Positions 25,031-33,297 of a stretch of 64,000 nucleotides of DNA are shown one piece after another; position 1 is the first letter of the stretch, and each line of letters begins with the position of its first letter. Origin of the DNA: Verrucomicrobiota bacterium (GTDB lineage Bacteria; Verrucomicrobiota; Verrucomicrobiia; Opitutales; Opitutaceae); assembly GCA_016222805.1 (NCBI GenBank), contig JACRQG010000007.1:62001-126000 (forward strand), given 5' to 3'. The translations under genes were made by a program, and so were the position numbers. Under the pieces are notes generated by a model. The model made no database searches. It saw only the letters and a list, made by a program, of their open reading frames with translations, and was not told where the DNA came from.

Positions 25031-26313
25031 ACTCCCGCGGACCATCCCCGGCGTCCGTCGTGGGGACGGTGGTGGCGCGGCATAGTCTGGGCTGGCTGGT
25101 GGCGGCCAATGTCGTGGGGATCTGGCTTGCGCTCATCCTGCTCTGGCCGGCGCTGGGCGACGCACTGGCGCCCCTGAGCTACGGACGATGGATGCCGCTG
25201 CATCTCAACTGGCACCTTTATGGCTGGTGTTCCCTGCCGTTGGTGGGGGCCTTGCTGGCGTGGTGCCTTGATGTCCGACATCCGCGGGTCGTCACCCATG
25301 CGGCATGGGCCCTGGGCGCCTGGTCCCTGGCCCTGTTGGTGGGCGGAGTGGCGTGGCTGGGCGGCGTCACGAGCGGGAAGCTCTTTCTCGACTGGCACGG
25401 CTGGTCGCGCCCGGTGCTGCCGGCGGCCATGCATGTGCTGTGGGCGCTGCTCGCGGCCCACACGTGGTGGCGGTGGCGGGACCTGCCGCTCGGCGGTCGG
25501 CTGGCGCGCCTGGCCGTGCTCGCCGTCCTGCTGGCGGTTCCCACCGTGCTGCAATGGGCGGCGGGCCGCGACGTCTATCCGGCGGTGAATCCGGACAGCG
25601 GTGGCGCCACCGGATCGGCGCTCCTCGGGTCAACGCTGGGAATCGTGACGATCTACCTGGCGCTGCCGGCTTTGCTCGGGCTGCCGGCCAGGCCGGCCGC
25701 CGGCGTCCCACCTTCGCCGAAGGAAGCCGCCCCGGCGGGGAACTGGACATGGGTGTGGCCATTGCTGGCTTCGTGGGCGGTGTTTGCCGTGCTGGATCGC
25801 GGCCACACGTCGCACCACCTGCCGTCGCAGATCACGGCGCTGGCCGTGCTGCTGGCGTGGATTCCGCTGCTGCCGGCAAGCTGGCAGGGCTATGCCTGGC
25901 CAGCCGCGGCTCGCCCCTGGCTGTGGTCGGCGGCCGGGTGGTGGGCCTTGCTCGTGCTCTCGGGGTGGGTCACCTTTCTTCCCGGAGTGTCGGAGCGCCT
26001 GAAATTCACCCATGGTCTCGTGGCCCACGCGCACCTCGCGATGGCTGGCTTCGTGACCGGCGTGAACGGCGCCATTGTGATCGCGCTGACGGGCCGCGGT
26101 GCGCCGCGCGGGGTGTTCGGGGCGTGGCAAGGCGGATGCGTGGTGATGGTCGCGGCGTTGCTCTGGCTCGGCGCGCAGGAGGCCGGCCGGGAGGCGGGCC
26201 TGTTTCACAACGAGTCGTGGACCCACCTCTGGCTGGGGCTGCGACTGGTCGGCGGTCTCGCGATGGGCGCAGCTGCAATCCGATGGTTCACGCAGGAGGT
26301 GCGAAGTCCATGA
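25027..26313 (+). CDS. divergent CcoN-like haem-copper oxidase subunit I
   Basis: A 428-residue protein with about 11-12 membrane helices. Several parts line up with cbb3 oxidase subunit I: YGRWMPLHLNWHLYGW (H59, low-spin haem position; CcoN reads GRLRPLHTNAVIF), GVTSGKLFLDWH, HTSHHLPSQITALAVLLAW (H263-H264, the helix VII His pair), and THGLVAHAHLAMAGF (H334-x-H336, helix X haem ligands). The helix VI region (about 188-217) has GGATGSALLGSTLG and no His, and the cross-linked Tyr position before HH is Asp. CuB would thus lack a ligand, or another residue such as H260 supplies it. Candidates are an NO reductase-like enzyme or a non-pumping haem protein. It overlaps its neighbours' frames in a tight operon. 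Confidence 0.7.
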   Translation: MNSRGPSPASVVGTVVARHSLGWLVAANVVGIWLALILLWPALGDALAPLSYGRWMPLHLNWHLYGWCSLPLVGALLAWCLDVRHPRVVTHAAWALGAWSLALLVGGVAWLGGVTSGKLFLDWHGWSRPVLPAAMHVLWALLAAHTWWRWRDLPLGGRLARLAVLAVLLAVPTVLQWAAGRDVYPAVNPDSGGATGSALLGSTLGIVTIYLALPALLGLPARPAAGVPPSPKEAAPAGNWTWVWPLLASWAVFAVLDRGHTSHHLPSQITALAVLLAWIPLLPASWQGYAWPAAARPWLWSAAGWWALLVLSGWVTFLPGVSERLKFTHGLVAHAHLAMAGFVTGVNGAIVIALTGRGAPRGVFGAWQGGCVVMVAALLWLGAQEAGREAGLFHNESWTHLWLGLRLVGGLAMGAAAIRWFTQEVRSP

Positions 26314-26425
26314 CCCCATCCTTGCTCCCGGTCTGGTTCTCTCAGACCGAACGGCCCGCTATCCCCTCGTCTTGTCACCTGAAGGGAGACCCCAGTCCAA
26401 CTGCGAAACCGGGAGGGAGTCTGCG

Positions 26426-26836
26426 ATGAAGGCGGGGCTGTTGCCGCGGCGCTGGGTGCGCGGATATGCCGGCGTGGTCGGCGCGATGGATGCGACGACC
26501 GGAGTGGCGCTGGTCGTGGCACCGGCGTTTACCCTCGCGCGCATGTGGGCGCCGGTGCCGGGGGCCGAGGCGCTGGTGATGGTGCGGCTCGTCGGGGCCT
26601 TCGTGGCGGCGGTGGGAACGAGCTACCTGTGGGCCCTGGCACGCGGGGGCGCGGCGCGGCTGCAGACGGTACTGGAGGTCACCCTGCTCGCGCGGGCGGC
26701 TGTTGGCAGTTTCAGTGTCCTCGCGGTGGCGGCCGGGGAACTGGCGCCGGCGTGGCTGATCGTGGCGGCCACGGACCTCGGATGTGCCGGGCTGCAGGCG
26801 TGGATCCTTCGGCGGAGATGGAGCGAAGATGCCTGA
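26426..26836 (+). CDS. small four-helix membrane protein
   Basis: A 136-residue, strongly hydrophobic protein with about four predicted helices (GYAGVVGAMDATTGVALVVA; LVMVRLVGAFVAAVGTSYLW; two more). It has no Cys and no obvious metal ligands. The ATG at 26426 follows GGGAGG (26411-26416) at good spacing. The stop lies inside the start region of the fusion protein gene (eight-base overlap), so it is expressed with the CcoN-like and cytochrome proteins and is probably a subunit or assembly factor of that complex. I cannot assign a family. Confidence 0.7.
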   Translation: MKAGLLPRRWVRGYAGVVGAMDATTGVALVVAPAFTLARMWAPVPGAEALVMVRLVGAFVAAVGTSYLWALARGGAARLQTVLEVTLLARAAVGSFSVLAVAAGELAPAWLIVAATDLGCAGLQAWILRRRWSEDA

Positions 26837-28814
26837 GAGAGAACATCGCGGGAATTTCGAAGAGAGAGGCGAACCGCTGGCGACGACCGGGGACACCGCC
26901 GGAGTCCGGCCCGGCGGATCGGGCGTGATGGCAGGCACGCCTGTCCGGGAGTCGGAGCCGTGGATCGGGTCCTGGGTGGCGGCGGTGATCGCCGTGGCCG
27001 CCACCTACGGGTACTTTCTCATCTTCGCCGAGTTCGCGTTTCTCGAATGGGTGCGCGCGGTGGATGCGCGACCGGAACCGCTGCGCCTGGTGATGGCGGG
27101 GCTGGGCGCCGGCGGAATCGGCGGCGCGGCGCTGGGTGCGTGGCGGTTCCGGCGGGAAAGCGGCCGGAGCCAATTGGCGTGGACACTGCGCCTGTGCGGC
27201 TTGGCGGCCCTGGTCACGCTCGCGGCGGACGCGTGGGGAGCCTTGGTGGCCGTGGCGGTGGCGGTGGGCCTCGCGCTGGGAGCGCTGACGGTGATCCTGG
27301 CGGCGGTGCTCCGCGGGGCGGCGGGCCCTGCCCGGCTGGGAACGGCGGTGGGAGCCGGCACCGGGCTGGCGTATGCGGGGTGCAACCTGCCGATGGTGTT
27401 TCAGGCGTCGCCGCGCGACCAAACGGTATTGGCGGCGCTGTTGGTGTGGGGCGCGTCGATCGCGCCGCGGTGGATGGCCAGCCACGACGACGGACCGGCA
27501 GAGCCGGAAACCGCCGCGCCAGCGGTGGCCCGCTGGGTGGTCTTGCTGCTCGCGCTCGTCTGGATGGACTCGGCGGCCTTTTACATTGTGCAGCATACGC
27601 CGGCGCTCCGGGCGGTGACCTGGGGCGGCGCGTGGGCGTTGTACGCCAACGCCGGCGTGCACCTGCTGGCGGCGTTTGGAGCCGGAATTGCCCTCGATCG
27701 CGGCTGGCGGGGACGGGTGGCCGCCGCCGCCACGGTGCTGCTGGCGGGAGCTTGTCTGATGCTGGAGGGACTCCTGCCGTCGTTCGTGCCGGCGGTGTGG
27801 CTGTATGCGGCGGGAGTGTCCTTCTATTCGGCGGTGCTCGTGGAATACCCGGCTCGGAGCGGTCGGGCGGGAATCGCAGCGGCGGTGTTCGCCGTCGCGG
27901 GGTGGATGGGATCCGCCTTGGGCATCGGGATGGCCCAGGACCTGGCGCACGTGCCACCGGGATTCGTTGGTGTGGCGACCTTCGTGATCGCGGCCATGCT
28001 GATCTGGCGAGGCAAGCGGGCGGCGGTCGTGGTCCTGGCGCTCGCTGTCGCGACGGGTGCCGACGGAGGGCGCCTCGCCGCGGCTGAGTCCGACCTTCAG
28101 GTGGTGCGGGGTCGCGAGGTCTACATCGCGGAAGGCTGCCTGCACTGTCATTCGCAGTACGTGCGCCCGGAGGTGGCCCTCGATGGGGAAAGGTGGGGAC
28201 CGGCGGCGGCCCTTGCCGATGCGCTGGCGGCGCAGCCACCCCTCTTCGGCAACCGTCGGCAGGGTCCGGATCTCGCCAATGTCGGCAACCGGCGCTCGCC
28301 GGAGTGGAACCGGCTGCACCTGCAGTGCCCCCGGGAGGTGTCGCCGGGCACCCGCATGCCGTCGTATTCGCACCTCTTTGCCGTCGGCGACGATCGCGGC
28401 GAGGCGCTGGTGGCCTATCTCGCCTCGCTCGGGGCGGACACGGTCGCAGCCCGCCAGGCGCAAATCGCGGCGTGGCGCCCGCGGCCCGACCACGTGACCG
28501 AACCGGCGGCGGCCGCGCGTCTGTTTGCCCGCTGGTGCGTGCCGTGCCATGGCGACTCCGGGCGGGCCGACGGTCCGCTGGCCGGGAAGCTCAGTGTCCG
28601 TCCGGCGGACTGGGCAACGGCGCCCTTCCGCCACGTGCCGAAAGGAAGTGACATCGAACTTGTCCTGAGCCGGATCATCAAGTTCGGGCTCCCCGGCCTG
28701 CCGATGGCGGGGCGCGAGTACCTGCCGGATGCCGACGTGGTGGGGCTGGCGCGGCACGTGCAAGCGTTGCAGAAAACGGCGGGTCGTGCGTCAGTCGTGC
28801 CGGACCAGCCATGA
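26829..28814 (+). CDS. fusion of MFS-like membrane domain, CcoO-like cytochrome c and a second cytochrome c domain
   Basis: A 661-residue protein. Residues about 45-395 hold roughly 11-12 helices in an MFS-like arrangement (first helix AAVIAVAATYGYFLIFAEF). Residues about 423-535 match CcoO, the mono-haem subunit II of cbb3 oxidase: EGCLHCHSQYVRPE (C437, C440, H441), GNRRQGPDLANVG, EWNRLHL and MPSYSHLF (M510 as axial ligand). Residues about 555-650 form a CcoP-like cytochrome c (WCVPCHGDSG with C570, C573, H574; M626). In classic cbb3 oxidases CcoO has one helix and CcoP is separate, and CcoA is a separate MFS copper importer. Having all three kinds of domain in one chain is unusual. The ATG at 26829 gives the overlap with the upstream gene. 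Confidence 0.82.
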   Translation: MPEREHRGNFEERGEPLATTGDTAGVRPGGSGVMAGTPVRESEPWIGSWVAAVIAVAATYGYFLIFAEFAFLEWVRAVDARPEPLRLVMAGLGAGGIGGAALGAWRFRRESGRSQLAWTLRLCGLAALVTLAADAWGALVAVAVAVGLALGALTVILAAVLRGAAGPARLGTAVGAGTGLAYAGCNLPMVFQASPRDQTVLAALLVWGASIAPRWMASHDDGPAEPETAAPAVARWVVLLLALVWMDSAAFYIVQHTPALRAVTWGGAWALYANAGVHLLAAFGAGIALDRGWRGRVAAAATVLLAGACLMLEGLLPSFVPAVWLYAAGVSFYSAVLVEYPARSGRAGIAAAVFAVAGWMGSALGIGMAQDLAHVPPGFVGVATFVIAAMLIWRGKRAAVVVLALAVATGADGGRLAAAESDLQVVRGREVYIAEGCLHCHSQYVRPEVALDGERWGPAAALADALAAQPPLFGNRRQGPDLANVGNRRSPEWNRLHLQCPREVSPGTRMPSYSHLFAVGDDRGEALVAYLASLGADTVAARQAQIAAWRPRPDHVTEPAAAARLFARWCVPCHGDSGRADGPLAGKLSVRPADWATAPFRHVPKGSDIELVLSRIIKFGLPGLPMAGREYLPDADVVGLARHVQALQKTAGRASVVPDQP

Positions 28815-29479
28815 AGATCCTGATCGTCGAGGATGAGCACAAAGTCAGCCGATTCGTCGAGCGCGCATTGAGCGAGCAGGCGTACACGGTGGGAGTGGCG
28901 GGATCCTGTGCCGCGGCGCGGGACGCGCTGGCGGAGTCGCCCTACGACGCGGTGGTGCTGGATCTCGGCCTGCCGGACGGGGATGGTCTGGATCTGCTCC
29001 GTGAATGGCGGGCCAGCGGGTTCAACGAACCCGTGCTGATCCTCAGCGCTCGCGATGCGGTTGAGGATCGGGTGCGCGGTCTGAACCTCGGGGCGGACGA
29101 CTACCTGCCGAAACCCTTCAGCGTCGATGAACTGGTGGCGCGGTTGCGATCGCTGCTGCGCCGGCAGGGGACCGCTCCGCGGGCGACGGTGCTGGAGCAT
29201 CGCGGGGTCAGGCTCGACCTGCTGGCGCGGACCGTGACCTTCAACGGGGGAGAGGTGGAGCTGACGAGCCGGGAATTTGCCCTGCTGGAACTGTTTCTCC
29301 AGAACCCACGGCGCGTCCTCACGCGGACCCTGATCGCGGAAAAAATCTGGGATGCCTCCTACGAGATGGAGACAAATCTCATCGATGTCTATGTACGCCG
29401 GTTGCGGATGAAGTTCGATCCGGCCGAGGGCGAACCGCTGATCAAGACGGTGCGCGGCAGCGGCTATCAACTGGCATGA
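28811..29479 (+). CDS. OmpR/CusR-type response regulator
   Basis: A 222-residue two-domain regulator. The receiver domain has the acidic pocket (VEDE), the phospho-acceptor D in VVLDLGLPDGDG, T/S switch at LILSAR, and K in YLPKPF. The C-terminal winged helix (about 130-222) reads LTSREFALLELFLQNP...VDVYVRRLR-like (here IDVYVRRLRMKF) and TVRGSGYQLA. It closely resembles regulators of copper efflux and respiration (CusR, CopR). The start overlaps the stop of the fusion protein (ATGA), so it is made with the complex it may control. Confidence 0.93.
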   Translation: MKILIVEDEHKVSRFVERALSEQAYTVGVAGSCAAARDALAESPYDAVVLDLGLPDGDGLDLLREWRASGFNEPVLILSARDAVEDRVRGLNLGADDYLPKPFSVDELVARLRSLLRRQGTAPRATVLEHRGVRLDLLARTVTFNGGEVELTSREFALLELFLQNPRRVLTRTLIAEKIWDASYEMETNLIDVYVRRLRMKFDPAEGEPLIKTVRGSGYQLA

Positions 29480-30840
29480 AGACCTTCTCCCAGCGGCTGA
29501 CGCTGCGGTTCGCCGCACTCGTGACGGTCACGACCGCGATCGTGCTCGGCGTCGGTGGCTGGCTGCTCGACGGCCAGATGCTGCACAGCCTCGAGGTCCT
29601 GCACGAGGGGGAATTCCGGGAACTGCGGGGCCTGATCGGCGACGCTGTCCTCACTCCGGCCGAAGTCGCGCGGCGAATCAGTCATGACGCCGAGAGCGAC
29701 GCGGCGCTGTACTTCATCCAGGTGCATTCGGACCAGGGGCAGGTGCTGTTCCGGTCGGCAAACCTCGGCAACAACGTCCTGCCGGATCTCACCGGGCACG
29801 ATCTACACGCCAGCTTCGACTTGCGTGGGTTCGGCCCGGTGCACGTCTCCGAGTTTCATGCCGGACCGCTGCATGTGCAGGTGGCGAGCCCGCTGGCGCC
29901 GACCCAGCGGGTGATGCGCGACTACCTGGAGGTCGCCGCCTTCCTGTGCCTGGCGGTCGCCGGCTTGAGTGTCGCGCTTGGCTACGCCTTCAGCCGCCTG
30001 ACGCTGCAGCCGCTGCGGGCGATCGCCGAGACGGCGGATCGGATCCGGTCGGACAATCTCAGCGAGCGCATCCCGATGACCACGGGGGACGATGAACTCA
30101 CGTCGTTGACGCGGCTCTTGAACCAGATGTTCGACCGGCTGCAGACCTCCTTCGAGCAGGTGCGGCGGTTTGCCGCCGACGTTTCCCATGAGGTCAAGAC
30201 CCCGCTCGCCCTGATTCGGCTCAACGCGGAGAAACTCCAGGCGCGGCTGGCTTCGGACCCGGAGGCGACCGCGGCGGTGGCAGACATTCTGGAGGAGATC
30301 GCGCAGATCAACCAGGTGACCGACCGGCTCCTGTTTCTGGCCAAGTCGGAGAGCGGGGCGCTCAAGCTCGCGTGGCGCGTGGTGTCGCCGCCGGCGCTGC
30401 TGGGGCCGCTCGCCGAGGATGCGCAGGTCCTGGCGGCCGACCGGGGCGTACGGTTTGCCCTGGAACTGAACGACCCGGGTGAGATTCGCGTCGATCCGGA
30501 GCTGCTGCGCCAGTTGTTGCTGAATCTCGTCGCCAACGCCGTGTCGGTCTCGCCGGCCGGCGGCCTGGTGACGTTGGAGTCGCGGCGCACGCCAGGCGGG
30601 TGGCGCCTGGTGGTGCGGGATGAAGGGCCCGGACTGCCGCCCGCTCACCTTGATCGCCTGTTCGAGCGATTCGTGCGATTTGATTCGGAGGCCCGCCGCG
30701 AGGCGAGGCCCGGCCACGGCCTGGGGCTCGCCATCAGCAAGGCGATCACGGATCTGCACGGGGGCAGCATCCGCGCGGAGAACCGCGGGGATCGAAGCGG
30801 GCTGCAGGTGGTGGTCGACCTGCCGGCGGGCACCGGGTGA
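29476..30840 (+). CDS. sensor histidine kinase (CusS/EnvZ-like)
   Basis: A 454-residue kinase. It has an N-terminal helix (about 13-33), a periplasmic sensor domain (about 35-145) with several His (SHDAESDAALYFIQVH; GHDLHASFD; HVSEFHAGPLHVQ) and a second helix (about 155-175). A HAMP domain (LQPLRAIAETADRIRSDNL), the phospho-acceptor H in DVSHEVKTPLALIRL, and the ATPase motifs NLVANAVS, DEGPGLP and GHGLGLAISKAI follow. The His content of the sensor domain is compatible with metal sensing, which is inference. It overlaps the response-regulator stop by four bases. Confidence 0.92.
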   Translation: MKTFSQRLTLRFAALVTVTTAIVLGVGGWLLDGQMLHSLEVLHEGEFRELRGLIGDAVLTPAEVARRISHDAESDAALYFIQVHSDQGQVLFRSANLGNNVLPDLTGHDLHASFDLRGFGPVHVSEFHAGPLHVQVASPLAPTQRVMRDYLEVAAFLCLAVAGLSVALGYAFSRLTLQPLRAIAETADRIRSDNLSERIPMTTGDDELTSLTRLLNQMFDRLQTSFEQVRRFAADVSHEVKTPLALIRLNAEKLQARLASDPEATAAVADILEEIAQINQVTDRLLFLAKSESGALKLAWRVVSPPALLGPLAEDAQVLAADRGVRFALELNDPGEIRVDPELLRQLLLNLVANAVSVSPAGGLVTLESRRTPGGWRLVVRDEGPGLPPAHLDRLFERFVRFDSEARREARPGHGLGLAISKAITDLHGGSIRAENRGDRSGLQVVVDLPAGTG

Positions 30841-30885
30841 GACGGGGCGGGGTCTCGAAGACCCAGGCCGTGGCGGGGCGGCGGC

Positions 30886-32055
30886 ATGGCGAAAAAAACA
30901 GTGAAACAGAAGCGGCGCGGAAACGTCGAAACGGCGATGACGGTGCGAAACGTAATCCGAAAAGGCCTCCTGGGATTGGCGATCGGATGGCTGGCGTCGG
31001 CGGGAGCCTTGATCAAAGCGGCCGAGCCTCCGGCGCAGACGCGCGATACGCTCGCCTTCAAAGACGGTGACCGGGTGCACGGCCGGCTGGTGCGCCAGGA
31101 AGGGGGCGTGCTGGTGTTCCAATCGGAGCGATTTGGCGAAGTACGCGTGCCCGCGGCGGACGCGGTCGTCATCAAGGATGAAAAGCCCGCCGCGTCGAAA
31201 CCGGTGGTGGCGGCCACCCCGGCTCCGGCCGCGCCAAGCCAGCCGGTCGCGGCGGCTCCGGCGGCCCCGATCCCGGCGCCCGCCGCGGCCACCGCGACCC
31301 GCGGGAAGGCGGCGGAGCACGACGACGAGGAGCGGGTGCGGCTGTGGGAGCGTTTCTCTCCTTCCGTGCTGACCGCGCATGTCCGCGAGTTCTTCGGGCC
31401 GTGGCACGGCCGGCTTTCCTTCTCGACGGAGGTGGTGACCGACATCGCCGAACGGGCCAACAACTCCTACGAGGCACTGCTGCGCCGCAAGTGGCCGGCG
31501 GACGAGGTGCAGATGACCGCCCGGTACGACTACAGCCAGACCAACGACATCGCGACCACGGACCTGGTGAAACTGGCCGGGCAGTGGCGGCGGGACTTCA
31601 GCAAGGTCTTCTTTGTGCAGTACCGCCCGACGGGCGAGTGGAACCGGGCCAGCGTCCTGCGCGGTCGGCCCAATGACTATGTGCTGCTCCAGCAGGAACT
31701 CGGCACGGGCTACCAGCTGGTGACCCGGGCCAGCCGCAAGGCCCGGCTGGGGGTCTCGCAGAACCGTTTCGATACCTGGAACACGGCCGTCACGCCGTCC
31801 CATGTCTCGCGAAGCGTGCAGTCCCTGTTCGAGGAGACCGAGTTTACGCTGCCCTGGCGCATCACCATTTCGCAACGGGGCGTGTGGTACCCGGTGGCGG
31901 AGCAGCCCGACGGTTGGGAAAACCGGTTCGACTTGAGCAAGAAGCTGACCGAGACGCTGAGCACGTCGCTGCGGCACGAGGTGCGACGCAACAACCCGGA
32001 CGGCACCGCGCTCGACTACACGCGGTTGAAACTCCTTTTCGGCTTGGATTTTTGA
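30886..32055 (+). CDS. DUF481/YdiY-like outer-membrane protein
   Basis: A 389-residue protein. Its basic N-terminus and helix (KGLLGLAIGWLASAGALIKA) form a signal peptide; an ATG at 30937 is a shorter alternative start. A small domain (about 55-100, LAFKDGDRVHGRLVRQEGG, VRVPAADAVVI) typical of the N-terminal part of these proteins is followed by an Ala/Pro linker (about 102-145). A C-terminal region of alternating beta strands (about 165-389) with aromatic-rich ends (LKLLFGLDF) matches the DUF481 barrel. The function of the family is unknown. It follows the histidine kinase by 45 bases and may belong to the same unit. Confidence 0.8.
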   Translation: MAKKTVKQKRRGNVETAMTVRNVIRKGLLGLAIGWLASAGALIKAAEPPAQTRDTLAFKDGDRVHGRLVRQEGGVLVFQSERFGEVRVPAADAVVIKDEKPAASKPVVAATPAPAAPSQPVAAAPAAPIPAPAAATATRGKAAEHDDEERVRLWERFSPSVLTAHVREFFGPWHGRLSFSTEVVTDIAERANNSYEALLRRKWPADEVQMTARYDYSQTNDIATTDLVKLAGQWRRDFSKVFFVQYRPTGEWNRASVLRGRPNDYVLLQQELGTGYQLVTRASRKARLGVSQNRFDTWNTAVTPSHVSRSVQSLFEETEFTLPWRITISQRGVWYPVAEQPDGWENRFDLSKKLTETLSTSLRHEVRRNNPDGTALDYTRLKLLFGLDF

Positions 32056-32120
32056 TCGGCAGCCTCGTGGCGACCCAACCCGGGATTGCCTCCGGCGGCA
32101 GGGTCCGCGAGGACTGGGGG

Positions 32121-33281
32121 ATGAGGATGATGCGAACCCTGGGTTGGCTGGCGGTGGCAACGGTGATGGCGCTCGAGGCAAGGGCGGCGGCCAAAGGCGC
32201 GGCCGAGGGGCGGACGGTCCTGGAGCTGCCGCCGGTGGCGGGCAACCCGCGCAACAGCGAGGGCGCCTTTGCCGACCTGCGCGACGGGCGGCTGCTGTTT
32301 GTCTACAGTCACTTCCTGGGTACCTCCGGGGCTGACCACGCCAAGGCCCGGCTGGCGGCGCGCACCTCCTCCGACGGAGGCGAAACCTGGTCGGGCGACA
32401 CCTTCATTCCGGTTCCGCGCGAGGAGGAAGCGATGAACGTGATGAGCGTGTCGCTGCTTCGCCTGGGCAACGGGGATCTCGGGCTGTTCTACCTGCTGCG
32501 GTTCAGCTGGCACGAACTGCGCATGTGGCTGCGGCGGTCCGGCGACGACGGGGCGACGTGGAGCGAACCCGTGAACTGCATGCCCGCGGGCGGCTACTAC
32601 GTGGTGAACAACGATCGAATCGTGCGACTGGCGTCGGGCCGGCTGGTGATTCCCGCGGCTCGGCATCCGGCGCGAGCTGACCGCAATGAGCAGTCCGCGG
32701 TCGATTGGCGCGGCGTGGCGGTGTTCTTCCTCTCGGACGACGATGGGCGCACCTGGCGCGAATCGGCGGGATCCGTGACCCTGCCGGTCACCCACACCCG
32801 CAGCGGATTGCAGGAGCCCGGGGTGGTGGAGTTGCCGGGTGGGCGGCTCTGGGCCTGGGCCCGCACGGATCTCGGGCGGCAGTACGAGTTTTTTTCCGCT
32901 GACGCCGGCGAGACCTGGACGCTGGCCGCCCCGGCGCGTTTCACCTCGCCCAACTCACCGCTGTCGATGAAACGGGTGCCGGGGACCGACAAGCTCCTCG
33001 CGGTCTGGAATCCGGCGCCGGCGTACGAGACGCGCCCGCTCGTGCCTCCCGGCGGCGACCGCACGCCGCTCGTGATCGCGACCGGCACCACGCCGAACGG
33101 CCGCTGGACCCCGGCACGCGTCATCGATGGTCCGGCCGAGCCGACCGCGGGTTACTGCTACACGGCGATCCATTTTACGAAGGATGCCGTGTTGCTCGCC
33201 TATTGTGCGGGAGGCGCGCCGGACAAGAGCCGCCTGGCGAAGATCCGCCTGCGCAAGATTCCGCTGGCGTCACTGCCGTAG
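32121..33281 (+). CDS. secreted sialidase-fold (BNR repeat) protein
   Basis: A 386-residue exported protein (signal peptide MRTLGWLAVATVMALEARAA). It has four Asp boxes of the S-x-D-x-G-x-x-W type (SSDGGETWSG, SGDDGATWSE, SDDDGRTWRE, SADAGETWTL), and so folds as a sialidase-type six-bladed propeller. An early Arg in NSEGAFADLRDGR could correspond to the substrate-binding arginine region. Related proteins are often annotated exo-alpha-sialidase without proof of activity. ATG codons at 32121, 32127 and 32130 are all possible starts. It stands before the carbohydrate-related region and points toward the next gene (convergent, 16-base gap). Confidence 0.8.
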   Translation: MRMMRTLGWLAVATVMALEARAAAKGAAEGRTVLELPPVAGNPRNSEGAFADLRDGRLLFVYSHFLGTSGADHAKARLAARTSSDGGETWSGDTFIPVPREEEAMNVMSVSLLRLGNGDLGLFYLLRFSWHELRMWLRRSGDDGATWSEPVNCMPAGGYYVVNNDRIVRLASGRLVIPAARHPARADRNEQSAVDWRGVAVFFLSDDDGRTWRESAGSVTLPVTHTRSGLQEPGVVELPGGRLWAWARTDLGRQYEFFSADAGETWTLAAPARFTSPNSPLSMKRVPGTDKLLAVWNPAPAYETRPLVPPGGDRTPLVIATGTTPNGRWTPARVIDGPAEPTAGYCYTAIHFTKDAVLLAYCAGGAPDKSRLAKIRLRKIPLASLP

Positions 33282-33297
33282 CGGTGGTCGCAGGACC

